Source: Mesorhizobium sp. 1M-11 (GTDB lineage Bacteria; Pseudomonadota; Alphaproteobacteria; Rhizobiales; Rhizobiaceae). From it: 64,000 nucleotides of DNA. The notes beneath the pieces were generated by a model, which saw only the letters and a program-made list of their open reading frames with translations, ran no database searches and was not told the origin of the DNA. Shown here one piece after another: positions 1-8,254 of this stretch; position 1 is the stretch's first letter; the number at the start of each line of letters is the position of its first letter. The stretch spans positions 1-64,000 of the forward strand of contig NZ_LJSD01000076.1 of the NCBI RefSeq assembly GCF_001303895.1, read 5' to 3'. A program made the position numbers and the translations under genes.

Positions 1-747
1 AACGAAGTCGACATGATTGCCGACTGCCTGCGGAGCGTCGACTTCTGTGCCGAGATCGTGGTGGTGGATTCTGGTTCGACCGACGGCACGCTGGAATGCA
101 TCGCGGACTACGTCGCGAAAGGCTATCCGATCCGCCTGTTCCACAACGACTGGCCGGGCTTCGCCAGGCAGCGGCTTTTTGCGCTACAACAGGCCACGCA
201 GCCTTGGTGCTTGTGCATCGAGGCAGATGAGCGCGCCGACGCTGAGCTGAGGCAATCCATCATCGAAATTACAAGTTCGGGCAGAAACAATACCGATGGT
301 TGGTTCGTCCGCCGTCGCGACTACCTGAAAGGTTACGGCTACGCCCACCGCTGGGTGGCACACAATCGCATCTTCCGCTTCTTTCGCCGCGACAAGGCGA
401 CAATGGACATTGCTCAACGCGTCCACGAGTCCTTCAGAGTGCCTGGCCGCACCGCTCTGATCGAAAAGGGGATGCTGCTGCACCGGCGCGCGACCTCGCT
501 GACCGAGGATCTGAAGCGCACGAACTCCTATTCGTCGCTCAAGGTCGAAGCTCAGGTCGAGCAGGGCGACAAGCCCAGCATGTCGCGGCTGGTCTTCTCG
601 CCCTGGATCAATTTCCTGAAATTCTATGTCGGCAAGCGCTACTTCCTGTGCGGCCGCTACGGCTACGTCCATTCGGCGATGGTTTTTCTCTATTCCTACG
701 TCACCGAAGCGAAGCTGTTCGAGGCCCGTGAGAATTCCAAGTCATAG
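1..747 (+). CDS. Family 2 glycosyltransferase, LPS-core (WaaE/KdtX) type, 5' end cut off by the window
   Basis: The reading frame is open from base 1, and the first visible codons (N-E-V-D-M) already belong to the conserved N-terminal helix, so the true start lies upstream. The GT-A fold signature is clear: a VVVDSGSTDGT nucleotide-binding loop about 20 residues in, and the acidic metal/sugar-nucleotide motif IEADE about 50 residues later. The C-terminal third is rich in aromatic residues (WINFLKFYVGKRYF), as in WaaE/KdtX-like enzymes that add a hexose to the LPS inner core at the inner face of the cytoplasmic membrane. Donor and acceptor cannot be read from sequence. It lies beside the polysaccharide cluster but on the opposite strand and with ordinary GC-rich codon use, so it probably belongs to the resident core locus. 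Confidence 0.85.
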   Translation, partial: NEVDMIADCLRSVDFCAEIVVVDSGSTDGTLECIADYVAKGYPIRLFHNDWPGFARQRLFALQQATQPWCLCIEADERADAELRQSIIEITSSGRNNTDGWFVRRRDYLKGYGYAHRWVAHNRIFRFFRRDKATMDIAQRVHESFRVPGRTALIEKGMLLHRRATSLTEDLKRTNSYSSLKVEAQVEQGDKPSMSRLVFSPWINFLKFYVGKRYFLCGRYGYVHSAMVFLYSYVTEAKLFEARENSKS

Positions 748-1124
748 CGATTTGCGTTCGAAGTGCTCAAACTTTCACCTGCTCTGGTTCGCCAAGGGTT
801 TTCTTTCAGGTTACAGGAACCGGTTGCGCTGCGAAGGTCACTTGGTGCTTGTCACATAGTTCATTGGATCCTAATGGTCTCGCTCAACTCAGGCTTGCAG
901 GTTGGAGTTGGACTTCGCGGTTGGTCAAAGAGAGACATTGTCCTTCAGGATTTCTGAAGCGGATGTTGCCAGGTTCGTTGAGTTGTCGGGTGATACAACT
1001 CCACTTCCTACTGATGAGCAATTTGCCGTCTCCGCAGGGGTTTAAAGGGGGGTGGTTCACGGTGCACTGCTGTGGTGCGCCTATCCCAGTTTGTTGGGAT
1101 GACGTTTCCACGGCAGCGCCACGA
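748..1124. other. Intergenic stretch without a recognisable gene
   Basis: About 380 bases between the glycosyltransferase and the transposase remnant. Open frames here have no family resemblance and no ribosome binding site. Codon use is unlike the neighbours, so I read it as decayed or non-coding DNA. Confidence 0.5.
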
Positions 1125-1500
1125 TCGAGCACGTCATCCGAGCGGCAATACAGCGATCGAAGGCTCCGCTCAAAAGAACTAGTGGCGCAGCACGGCTTTA
1201 ATCAGAAAAACGTCGCCAAGTGGCACAAACAGGCCTTTGTCCACGATGCGTCGATGAGCCCGAAGACTATGCGCTCGATTGTGCTAACCGCTAAGGAAGA
1301 GGCGATCGCCGTCGCCCCCGCGCAAGCTACACTGCCGCCTCTGGATGATTGTCTCTGTTCCTCGACGGATACAATTTCGCCAGGCGGTTCAAGACTTTGC
1401 GCGGCCTTACACCCTATGGGGCAATCTGTACTGCATGGGCCAATCAGTCAGACCGCTTCCGCCTAGAACCTGTCCATTTGACCGCGGAACTGACACCTAG
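1125..1500 (+). pseudogene. IS481-type transposase remnant with a large internal deletion and frameshifts
   Basis: Pieces of a DDE transposase of the kind common in rhizobia can be read in order. An N-terminal part is spread over two frames: first VIRAAIQRSKAPL, then GFNQKNVAKW, then VLTAKEEAIAV and PLDDCL, ending near 1350. A C-terminal part in a third frame reads YNFARRFKTLRGLTPY, AICTAW and DRFRLEPVH, ending near 1500. In intact relatives about 190 residues, including the catalytic acidic residues, lie between PLDDCL and YNFARR; here they are missing. The element cannot be active. It marks past transposition at the edge of the AT-rich polysaccharide cluster. Terminal inverted repeats were not identified. 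Confidence 0.75.
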
Positions 1501-1627
1501 AGCCGCGGCTCCCCCGGAGAGGAAGCATCATGATGCAATCTGGATCGTCTGATAAGCGATGCTTCGAAATCCAAGAAAAAGCGGTGAATGCCCCAGCACG
1601 ATCGCGAAGAGAGCGTATCGACTACTT

Positions 1628-2386
1628 TCAGTTTTTCTGAAGAGAAGCAAAATTCCGCCCAGTGGCAACCGAAATCGCGAGGAGCAAGACCAAAAGAGCA
1701 CCAAGGACGAGGAGGCGCTTCATTTGTATTTTCGCTACAATGTCGACCTGGATAGGAGAGTTCGCCTTAGTTGGGGTCTGTTTTCCGATAGGTGCGGTAT
1801 CGAAAGGCAGAACGATCTGAACGTTCGAGGGGAGGGGAGAATTTGTTGATAAGGTGAATTGAAGCGATTTGACGTATGCTAATCGCTTTTCCAGATTAGC
1901 TTTTTCTGAGGTCTCCCATTGTGCTTGGATCGCCTTGTGGCGCTCCAGCACCATCGCAATTAAGTCCATCACACACTGCTTCGCAGCGTTGGGTGTGTCC
2001 ATTATCGCGGCAATTTGAACCACACGACCATCTGTTCTAGACGGTGTAAAACTAGTCGCTGCTGCTACGGTGTCTTCCGCCAATGGGGTGGCGGTCGTTC
2101 TGCAGGATTTTTGGGCTGAAGTAGTATACGAAGCCGTATCCCTGAGGGACCCCAGTAATTGGTCCTGCGTTTCGATCCATTCAGTTCCATTTTTGCCGAT
2201 CTCGACCATTCCTTCCGCTTGATATCGATTCGGTACCGAGTATTGATAGAAAAAAACAGATGTTAGTAGGGTGGCAATTAATAGCAAGACTATCCACCAT
2301 ATCTTGCTTATAAAAATGAAGGCTCTTTTCACGAGATTAAGATTAACTGAAAACTCGATTGAAGGCACTTCTCTCGGGTTGCTCAT
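1628..2386 (-). CDS. Wzz-like polysaccharide chain-length/co-polymerase protein
   Basis: A 252-residue protein with the two-helix layout of Wzz proteins. An N-terminal membrane segment (about residues 22-48, IWWIVLLLIATLLTSVFFY) follows a short cytoplasmic tail. A periplasmic domain with the typical start RYQAEGMVEIG follows, and a second membrane helix (LLVLGALLVLLLAISVA) sits just before the C-terminus. The middle part is shorter and weakly conserved, so the call rests on architecture and context. It is the last gene of the minus-strand operon, 54 bp after the polymerase-like gene. Wzz proteins set the number of repeat units that Wzy adds in the periplasm. No kinase domain is fused, so it is not a BY-kinase exopolysaccharide co-polymerase. 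Base composition is AT-richer than the rest of the window. Confidence 0.65.
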   Translation of the reverse strand: MSNPREVPSIEFSVNLNLVKRAFIFISKIWWIVLLLIATLLTSVFFYQYSVPNRYQAEGMVEIGKNGTEWIETQDQLLGSLRDTASYTTSAQKSCRTTATPLAEDTVAAATSFTPSRTDGRVVQIAAIMDTPNAAKQCVMDLIAMVLERHKAIQAQWETSEKANLEKRLAYVKSLQFTLSTNSPLPSNVQIVLPFDTAPIGKQTPTKANSPIQVDIVAKIQMKRLLVLGALLVLLLAISVATGRNFASLQKN

Positions 2387-2440
2387 TTCCTATCCTTGTC
2401 GGAACTCTATTTTCTTTGTGTGGAAGCTGCGGATTGATAC

Positions 2441-3661
2441 TTAATCTGCGATGGTTCTTTTTTTAACAAAAATTCTTGTATTCGTAAGACCGTACACGAG
2501 CAGGAGAAAAATGAGAAATCTCCATAGGCCCAGTCCATTGTAGAAATAGTTCTCGACGCTTGAGACGGCAAAAATCATAGGGAGATAAATCCCCGCTGGT
2601 GAAATCTCATCGGCGCTCCCAATTTGGGCAGAAGAATAGCACAAAACCATGCATATAGCGATCAGAGCGCTTCCTAGCCAGCCAAAATCAAACAACATGG
2701 ATGCGTAAAGGGTCTCATAGAGCCCAGCAAATGGGTTGGTTATCAGTATCTCCTGCAATGTGGCAGCGCGGTCGCATTTAAAAACCACACACCATTGATC
2801 ATCTAGATAGGGGGTGGCCCCTAGGAAGCCAAAAGCCTCCGCTGAAATAAGGTCAGCCAACACGCCTATGGAGTGCGTTAGATACTGCCCCAGGAAAACC
2901 AGAGGGAAGAGGAAGGGTGCATTGCGGCCTATTGCGTCAAGTGTGGCATCGCTGATGCGCAGGTGATCCATGAGCCAGGAATGTTTGAGCGTGTTGCGCC
3001 AATCCCAACCGACTGTCGTGGTGTCTAGGGATCGCGCCCGTGTTTGCCAATCGAACAAAAAAACAAAAACCGTTAGTACAAATAGTATGACCGCTATCGA
3101 TTTGAAGGAGATTAGTCTCTTGCGGGTGCAAAGTATGTGAAATAAGATCACAAATATAGGGGCATTTCGAGTTCCCAAAAAGATAAAATCTATAATCATA
3201 ACAATCGCAAACATCGATAGAAATGCTATTCTATGGTATTTTCTCAATTCGGCAAAGCAGAGAATTATAGAAAGAGGGTAGAATAGCATCGTTACAGCTG
3301 AGTATAATCCGCCTCCTCCGAGATTTTGATTTGCCCTTGTCTCATATAAACCGACCCTTAAAAAGCTTACTATGTATTCCCCCCTGCTGAGAAATATAAC
3401 GGAAAAAAAGGAAACAATATAAAGCGTACTAAATAGAATTGGATCGATTCTAGGCCAGCGGGTTGCCTCGTTCGTTGTTGAAACTATGAGTAGTAGAGAG
3501 CTGGCGCTGAGCGCTCCTACCATCAGCCAAACAATATTCTGAAACAGTGAACCATTGGCGATCAGGTTTAGGTGGACAAATTGCACTATCAAAATAGCCA
3601 GAAGGAGCGCTAGACAACGATTTATGAAGATCCAAAAAGGAATGGGTTTGTAAATTTCCAA
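2441..3661 (-). CDS. Wzy-like O-antigen/polysaccharide polymerase (multi-spanning membrane protein)
   Basis: A 406-residue, strongly hydrophobic protein with about ten predicted membrane helices and a large loop near residues 285-320 (WCVVFKCDRAATL region), the usual plan of Wzy polymerases. Wzy proteins share little primary sequence, so the call depends on topology and on neighbours: the Wzx-like flippase lies 67 bp upstream and the Wzz-like gene 54 bp downstream on the same strand. Such enzymes join lipid-linked repeat units into a chain at the periplasmic face. The DNA is AT-rich compared with the housekeeping genes further right. An O-antigen ligase of the WaaL family would have a similar topology and is not excluded. 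Confidence 0.65.
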   Translation of the reverse strand: MEIYKPIPFWIFINRCLALLLAILIVQFVHLNLIANGSLFQNIVWLMVGALSASSLLLIVSTTNEATRWPRIDPILFSTLYIVSFFSVIFLSRGEYIVSFLRVGLYETRANQNLGGGGLYSAVTMLFYPLSIILCFAELRKYHRIAFLSMFAIVMIIDFIFLGTRNAPIFVILFHILCTRKRLISFKSIAVILFVLTVFVFLFDWQTRARSLDTTTVGWDWRNTLKHSWLMDHLRISDATLDAIGRNAPFLFPLVFLGQYLTHSIGVLADLISAEAFGFLGATPYLDDQWCVVFKCDRAATLQEILITNPFAGLYETLYASMLFDFGWLGSALIAICMVLCYSSAQIGSADEISPAGIYLPMIFAVSSVENYFYNGLGLWRFLIFLLLVYGLTNTRIFVKKRTIAD

Positions 3662-3728
3662 TATACCGATCCCTGTTTGTTGGCTGCTATAATTCGTCTG
3701 GTCTCTAGCGGTAGGTAAGGCGAACGAA

Positions 3729-4979
3729 TTAAGGCGTTCTTTTTCGCGAGAATCGGTAGATGTAGAGAAGCATGCTCGTGAGACCGGTGCAATATACGGC
3801 GCTTAAACCGTAGGCGGCCCCAAAGGCACCCCAGTGGCCAATGGTGAAATATAGTGTAGGCACGCTCAGGACAAGCATCATAATGTTGATTTGGGCAATA
3901 AACGCTACCTTTCGCATGAATGTAAGAATGGGTGTCATTAGCCCGAGGAGACTTGCGATCAACGCGGCCATGACCACCGGTTGCAAGTACACCTCGACTC
4001 CTGCGAAGCTCCGGTCGACTAAGTGTGGCAGAACGAAAATCAGCAAAGGGGGGGCAATAAAATAGAATAAAACGGCCACCGCCGTCATCATAATCAATCG
4101 TTGAAGGATCTGGGAAAGCTGTCTTTGGCCAAGATCCGCCGGCAGTCTATAGACCCATGCCTCCCAAACAGGCAGAATTGGACCGAAGAATAAACCGACA
4201 ACTGCGGAGATTTGCACGGCAACGCTATATAGGCCTAGCTGTTCAGCTCCGACGAATTTTGCTATGAACAGCCGGTCGATTACTAGAAGCCAGTATCCGA
4301 TCAAGCTGGACACCAGTAGAGGCAGGCTGAAGCGCAGCATTGCCTTCATTGACTTCCAGTCGAACTCCCAGCGTAACGCAAAGTCGCGACGGAGGAAGAA
4401 GAGTGAAATCGGAAAGGCTGCGATCGCAACAAGAAGTTCGGCCCAGGCACGAGCGCTCCATCCTGGGATGAATGAGATAAGAAAGAGATAAGTCAATCCA
4501 AAAGTGGAGATGGTAACCGTCAGTCCCCACAGTCCATATAGAAGAGGGCGGTTCGTAAGCTGCAGTAAATTGTGCAAAATTACGGATTGAAAGCGAAAGT
4601 AGGATAGAAGCATCACTAAATAGTACCATTTATAAGTAAATTCGCTATAGTGGTTTAGGTGTTTTGAGAAGGTGAATATTATTATAAATGAAGAAACGGT
4701 TGCCAAATTTGAGAATACAAATGCTGTTGATAGGTGAGTTGGAAATTTTTCTATATTTGTTGCATAAGTTCTCTTTAGCGAAGCGTTGAGTTCGAGCCTA
4801 AGAAAATTGCTTCCAAACATGCAGGCTATATTAAAGATGGCGAGAATGCCATAATCCGATGGCGTCATATATTTAGTGAATATAGGAAGCGTTATGACGG
4901 GGAGTATTGCTGATACTATATTGAATATAAAATATACTGACGCGCTTTTTATGTAAGAAGATCTGGTTATTTTTTTCAT
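3729..4979 (-). CDS. Wzx-like oligosaccharide flippase (MOP superfamily)
   Basis: A 416-residue membrane protein with the N-terminal pattern of the polysaccharide transporter family: a basic start, then FNIVSAILPVITLPIFTKYMTPSDYGILAIF, the helix 1 / loop / helix 2 motif typical of Wzx. About twelve hydrophobic helices follow. Its role would be to flip undecaprenyl-linked repeat units from the cytoplasmic to the periplasmic leaflet. It starts 3 bp after the stop of the upstream glycosyltransferase-like gene, so the two are translationally close. The first 350 bases of the gene (about 4620-4979) are among the most AT-rich in the window, fitting acquisition from a donor with another base composition. 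Confidence 0.8.
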   Translation of the reverse strand: MKKITRSSYIKSASVYFIFNIVSAILPVITLPIFTKYMTPSDYGILAIFNIACMFGSNFLRLELNASLKRTYATNIEKFPTHLSTAFVFSNLATVSSFIIIFTFSKHLNHYSEFTYKWYYLVMLLSYFRFQSVILHNLLQLTNRPLLYGLWGLTVTISTFGLTYLFLISFIPGWSARAWAELLVAIAAFPISLFFLRRDFALRWEFDWKSMKAMLRFSLPLLVSSLIGYWLLVIDRLFIAKFVGAEQLGLYSVAVQISAVVGLFFGPILPVWEAWVYRLPADLGQRQLSQILQRLIMMTAVAVLFYFIAPPLLIFVLPHLVDRSFAGVEVYLQPVVMAALIASLLGLMTPILTFMRKVAFIAQINIMMLVLSVPTLYFTIGHWGAFGAAYGLSAVYCTGLTSMLLYIYRFSRKRTP

Positions 4980-4982
4980 AAT

Positions 4983-6266
4983 TCAGATGAATTTCTTGAC
5001 AAGGGATTCGAATTGTTCACTGCAGTCGGAATTTCTTGGAATATAAATGTATTCGTTGACGAATTCTTTGTAGTTATCGCTAGGATCTATTTCGGGTGGG
5101 TTGTTGATACTGGTATTGATGGCGTTTTGTAGCTGGCTCTTGTCGTAAGCAAAGCGTGCTAGATGGAAAACTGCAGAGTTGCTTGCGGGGTACATGACGT
5201 CCTCACCGCGGTCTTTGCACTCACCCCAAGCCGGTAAGACAATGTTTGACCTTGCCATAGCGGCTTCTACTAGAGATAGTGAGTTATATCCAATCACTAG
5301 GCGAGAATTTGGCAAGGCGGAGAACAGGTCTATCTCGTGGTCGCAAACCAAATTCCCGGCTGAATCCGAGCCTAACAGGGCTCTGACCTTCATTGTGTCA
5401 TCAAGGTCTTTCGTTTTGACTAGGAATTGAATCGGACTGTCTCGATGAGACTTAGCTGCAGCAGAAAATGCGTGAAGCACATCAACAAAGGTTGTATCGG
5501 CGAAGTAGCCTTCGGTGAACGTCAGGAGCGTGATTAGGGGGCGTTGCTGCATTGGCTTGCTTGTATCTACGTCTCGCCAGGCATCGAAGCGTGGCAGGCC
5601 TGTAATAACGACCTGGTCTCGACGGCACACTGTACCCACTTTCCTCAGGACAAGCTCAGTAGACGGACCCGCTACTGCGATGGCGGCTCCATCAAAATGA
5701 TAACCTGAATTGCGGTACCAGCTTTCTACTATGTCGCACGTTTTTGGAATAATTGGATGCTCTCGTGATAAGACTATAAATGGAATGTTTAGTATTTTGC
5801 AGGCTTGCTTAAAACCTGCATCCTGCCAGTAGTCGAAATTGGCTGAGAGGACTGCGCGAACTTGACTTTTTTTTCCCGCAAGTCGAATTAGTTGCAGGGC
5901 ATATTGTGTACTTTTGGTGAGAGCTTCGGTTTTTCCTGGGCCGTCATACTTTTGATAGAATGTTTGTATCTGCATTGGAGCAGGGGTCCAAGACATTTGA
6001 AATCGTGTAAAACCAGCCGTTATCAGAGCGTAGCTGAATTCTGTCCTCCTTCGCAGTTCACGGATGTCCTTGATGAAGGACTCACGTGACAGGCAGAGGA
6101 TCAGCGGACCACTTTTGGTATCTCGATCAATGCTCAAGTTTGTCAGTCGAGCGGCTACCTTTGGGCCACCGCTTCTGATTATCGTCGCGGCGATCGGTGC
6201 CCACAGTCTGGAAAGAACACCATGTCTTAGGTTTTTCAAAAGCCCAAAGCTGCTCAGGTTCAACAT
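4983..6266 (-). CDS. Putative GT-B-fold transferase of surface polysaccharide synthesis, family not recognised
   Basis: A 427-residue protein without signal peptide or clear membrane helices. The C-terminal half has a Rossmann-like section with LPNSRLVIGYNSLSLVEAAMA, then IVLPAWGE. This resembles the nucleotide-binding half of GT-B enzymes and of CDP-glycerol glycerophosphotransferase-like polysaccharide proteins, where a glycine-rich turn and an acidic residue hold the donor. The N-terminal half (acceptor side) matches nothing I recognise. As first gene of the operon with the flippase, polymerase and chain-length protein, it probably adds a sugar or a phosphorylated substituent to the lipid-linked repeat unit. 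With only one such gene nearby, the operon cannot build a full repeat unit alone; other transferases must lie elsewhere or left of the window. Confidence 0.5.
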   Translation of the reverse strand: MLNLSSFGLLKNLRHGVLSRLWAPIAATIIRSGGPKVAARLTNLSIDRDTKSGPLILCLSRESFIKDIRELRRRTEFSYALITAGFTRFQMSWTPAPMQIQTFYQKYDGPGKTEALTKSTQYALQLIRLAGKKSQVRAVLSANFDYWQDAGFKQACKILNIPFIVLSREHPIIPKTCDIVESWYRNSGYHFDGAAIAVAGPSTELVLRKVGTVCRRDQVVITGLPRFDAWRDVDTSKPMQQRPLITLLTFTEGYFADTTFVDVLHAFSAAAKSHRDSPIQFLVKTKDLDDTMKVRALLGSDSAGNLVCDHEIDLFSALPNSRLVIGYNSLSLVEAAMARSNIVLPAWGECKDRGEDVMYPASNSAVFHLARFAYDKSQLQNAINTSINNPPEIDPSDNYKEFVNEYIYIPRNSDCSEQFESLVKKFI

Positions 6267-6599
6267 GCTATGCTCGTGCCGTCATATCTTGGGGTTGAGG
6301 GGAATGCGCTGTCACGGAACTGTACCAAAAAAATAAGCAAAGGAGGCCGGTGTGGGTTCAATCACTTTCCTCGCGCTCTATCTCGAATGAGTTTAGCCTC
6401 CGGTTAGGCGAAATATTTAAGACTGACAACGCAGGCCCGCAATTGCACAGGTGGGGGGCTAACTTGATACGGATTGAACAATGCCACTAGTCCTCTCCAA
6501 AACGGGCGCGACGGTGGAAGCGCTGTTACAAGATTGTTCGCAAGCGGTATTCAAATTTTAACCGTCTGTTGCCGTGGCATGAAACGATTGCTAGTAACT
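6267..6599. other. Intergenic region upstream of the polysaccharide operon
   Basis: About 330 bases with no convincing gene. It should contain the promoter for the minus-strand polysaccharide operon (first codon at 6266), but no strong -35/-10 pair stood out. Short open frames inside lack ribosome binding sites and family features. Confidence 0.5.
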
Positions 6600-6711
6600 A
6601 GCTATGAGTTTTCAGCAGGTTGTCTATCCGGTCCCTCCGAGAAAACTGAAGCTTCGTAACCTCAGCTTTCCCGGAGGGACCGGATAGACAACCTGCTGAA
6701 AACTCATAGCT
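6600..6711. repeat. 112-bp near-perfect palindrome (40-bp perfect arms)
   Basis: The left arm 6600-6639 (AGCTATGAGTTTTCAGCAGG...) is the exact reverse complement of 6672-6711. The space between continues the pairing with few mismatches (6641-6644 with 6667-6670, 6646-6649 with 6662-6665), leaving only a small loop around 6655. Flanking bases do not pair. No T-run follows either arm, so this is not a normal Rho-independent terminator. The outer ends (AAAACTC next to CAGCAGG) recall the ends of several insertion sequences, so a MITE-like element or a head-to-head duplication of an IS end is the best guess. It marks the right border of the AT-rich polysaccharide block. Confidence 0.9.
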
Positions 6712-6801
6712 GGGCAATTTCACGCTGGCGGTCACGGGTTCGTCCCGCCGCTCAGGCATTTGAATGCAATCAACGCTGGCTCAAATCCGCCAATCGCAGC
6801 G

Positions 6802-8112
6802 CTAGAGATACTTCTGGACCTTCTTGCCTACTTTCAAGAACCGCAGCGGATCGATGGCATCGCCGTCATGCCGCACTTCATAGTGCAGGTGCGGGCCCGT
6901 CGAACGGCCTGATGAGCCGGTCTGGCCGACGACATCGCCGGCTTTCACGGCTTGGCCTACGGCAACGTCCACGCGACCGAGATGGGCGTAGCGCGTGGTG
7001 TAACCCTGGCCGTGGTCGACCTCGACCATGCGGCCATAACCACCATTCCAGCCGGCTTTCGTAACTACGCCGGGTGCTGTGGCGCGGGCGGGCGAGCCCA
7101 GCGGAATGCGGAAGTCCATGCCGGAATGCAGTGCCGCAGTGCCGAGCAGGGGATCTGTGCGCACGCCAAATGGGCTGGTTACGGCGCGGCCTGGTGCCGG
7201 ATTGGCGAGCGGTAATCGCCGCGCCTCCTTGCGAAGGTGATCGAGCTGATCGAGTGCCTCGTCCAGTTCCTTGACCTTGGTGTCAAACAGCGACGCGCGG
7301 TCGACCGGCACGAGCGGGCCGCCGACGTCGGTTTCGTCCTTGCCGAAATCATCGTCGACCGGGAGGCCGGCGGCCTGGAGCGCCCCCTTAATGGCGTCGG
7401 CATTCTCGTAGGTTGTATCGGCAAGTCGGGTAACGCGCTGCAACTGCTCGGTTTCGATCGCCTGCAGAGACTGGTTGATCGCCACGAACAGCTTGTCGGC
7501 GCGGTCTGCGGACGAGGCGTCCGCGGGCAGGTCAGCGCGGGTAGACCAGTGCGAAAAAGCTGGCGTTTGCGAATTGCCCAGGCTGGCCAAGGTGGCAAGT
7601 TCTGGTATCGCCTTGTCGCCGACGAGGGCTGCATGATCTTCCGACTTGGCCTGGTCAGCAGGTGCGGCGGCCGGAATCGGATTTTGCGGTTCAGGGCTGA
7701 TCGTCTCAAGGGTCTCGGCGCGTTCGAGGATGGGGCCAAGCCGGCCATGACGTTGGCTGAGCTGGGTCTGTCGCGCCAGCAATTCGCCGACCTTGGTTTC
7801 CATCAATTGCTGATCGAGCAACTGCCGGCTGGTGATTCGGTCCACTTGAGCGCGTAGGGCTGAGATGCGGTCCTCATAGGCCTGCTGCATGCGGGCTTGG
7901 CGAGCGGTCGTCGCCCCAATGAGATCGTCGCGGAAAACGAGATAGGACGTGGCCAGCAAGTAGCCGATGACAACTGCGGCAACGGCTGAACCGAAGCATG
8001 CAATCATCCAGGGGCGGACTGTGAAGTGCCGGATCTCATCGCCGCGGGCAATGATGACCGTATGCGGCTCCTTACGCCTGCCGAACACCGCCGACTGACC
8101 GTTTGCGCTCAC
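6802..8112 (-). CDS. M23 family metallopeptidase (murein endopeptidase or divisome-associated LytM protein)
   Basis: An inner-membrane-anchored periplasmic protein. One membrane segment lies near residues 30-55 (WMIACFGSAVAAVVIGYLLA), then a coiled coil (ARQARMQQAYEDRISALRAQ), a variable linker rich in Ala and Pro, and a C-terminal LytM/M23 domain. Zinc-ligand motifs are intact: LHSGMDF (His, Asp) and PHLHYEV (HxH), so it may be catalytically active on peptidoglycan cross-links. I use the GTG at 8112 because the following VFGRRKEPHTVIIARG is the usual start region of rhizobial homologues as I recall them; an upstream GTG at 8157 would add 15 residues. Neither has a strong ribosome binding site. 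Confidence 0.88.
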   Translation of the reverse strand: MSANGQSAVFGRRKEPHTVIIARGDEIRHFTVRPWMIACFGSAVAAVVIGYLLATSYLVFRDDLIGATTARQARMQQAYEDRISALRAQVDRITSRQLLDQQLMETKVGELLARQTQLSQRHGRLGPILERAETLETISPEPQNPIPAAAPADQAKSEDHAALVGDKAIPELATLASLGNSQTPAFSHWSTRADLPADASSADRADKLFVAINQSLQAIETEQLQRVTRLADTTYENADAIKGALQAAGLPVDDDFGKDETDVGGPLVPVDRASLFDTKVKELDEALDQLDHLRKEARRLPLANPAPGRAVTSPFGVRTDPLLGTAALHSGMDFRIPLGSPARATAPGVVTKAGWNGGYGRMVEVDHGQGYTTRYAHLGRVDVAVGQAVKAGDVVGQTGSSGRSTGPHLHYEVRHDGDAIDPLRFLKVGKKVQKYL

Positions 8113-8254
8113 CGAACCAGGCTTTCGTTTGCTACCCCAACAATGCCCATTAGGCACTTGTTATGGTTAATAAAGCCTTGCTTCATGGGAGCTATGCAGC
8201 TCAATGGGACGAGCAGACATAGTTGGGTACTGGACGCAAGGGCGCCCAGAGAAC

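Noticed and set aside
849..1466. 205-codon plus-strand frame as an intact gene
   Set aside because: Its last third is the transposase remnant and continues in other frames; the first part resembles nothing. I treat it as debris.
6600..6711. Palindrome as a Rho-independent terminator
   Set aside because: No T-run follows either arm, and the arms are far longer than normal terminator stems.
6712..6801. Possible tRNA T-arm (GGGTTCGTCCCGCC near 6737)
   Set aside because: No acceptor stem, anticodon arm or correct spacing could be built around it.
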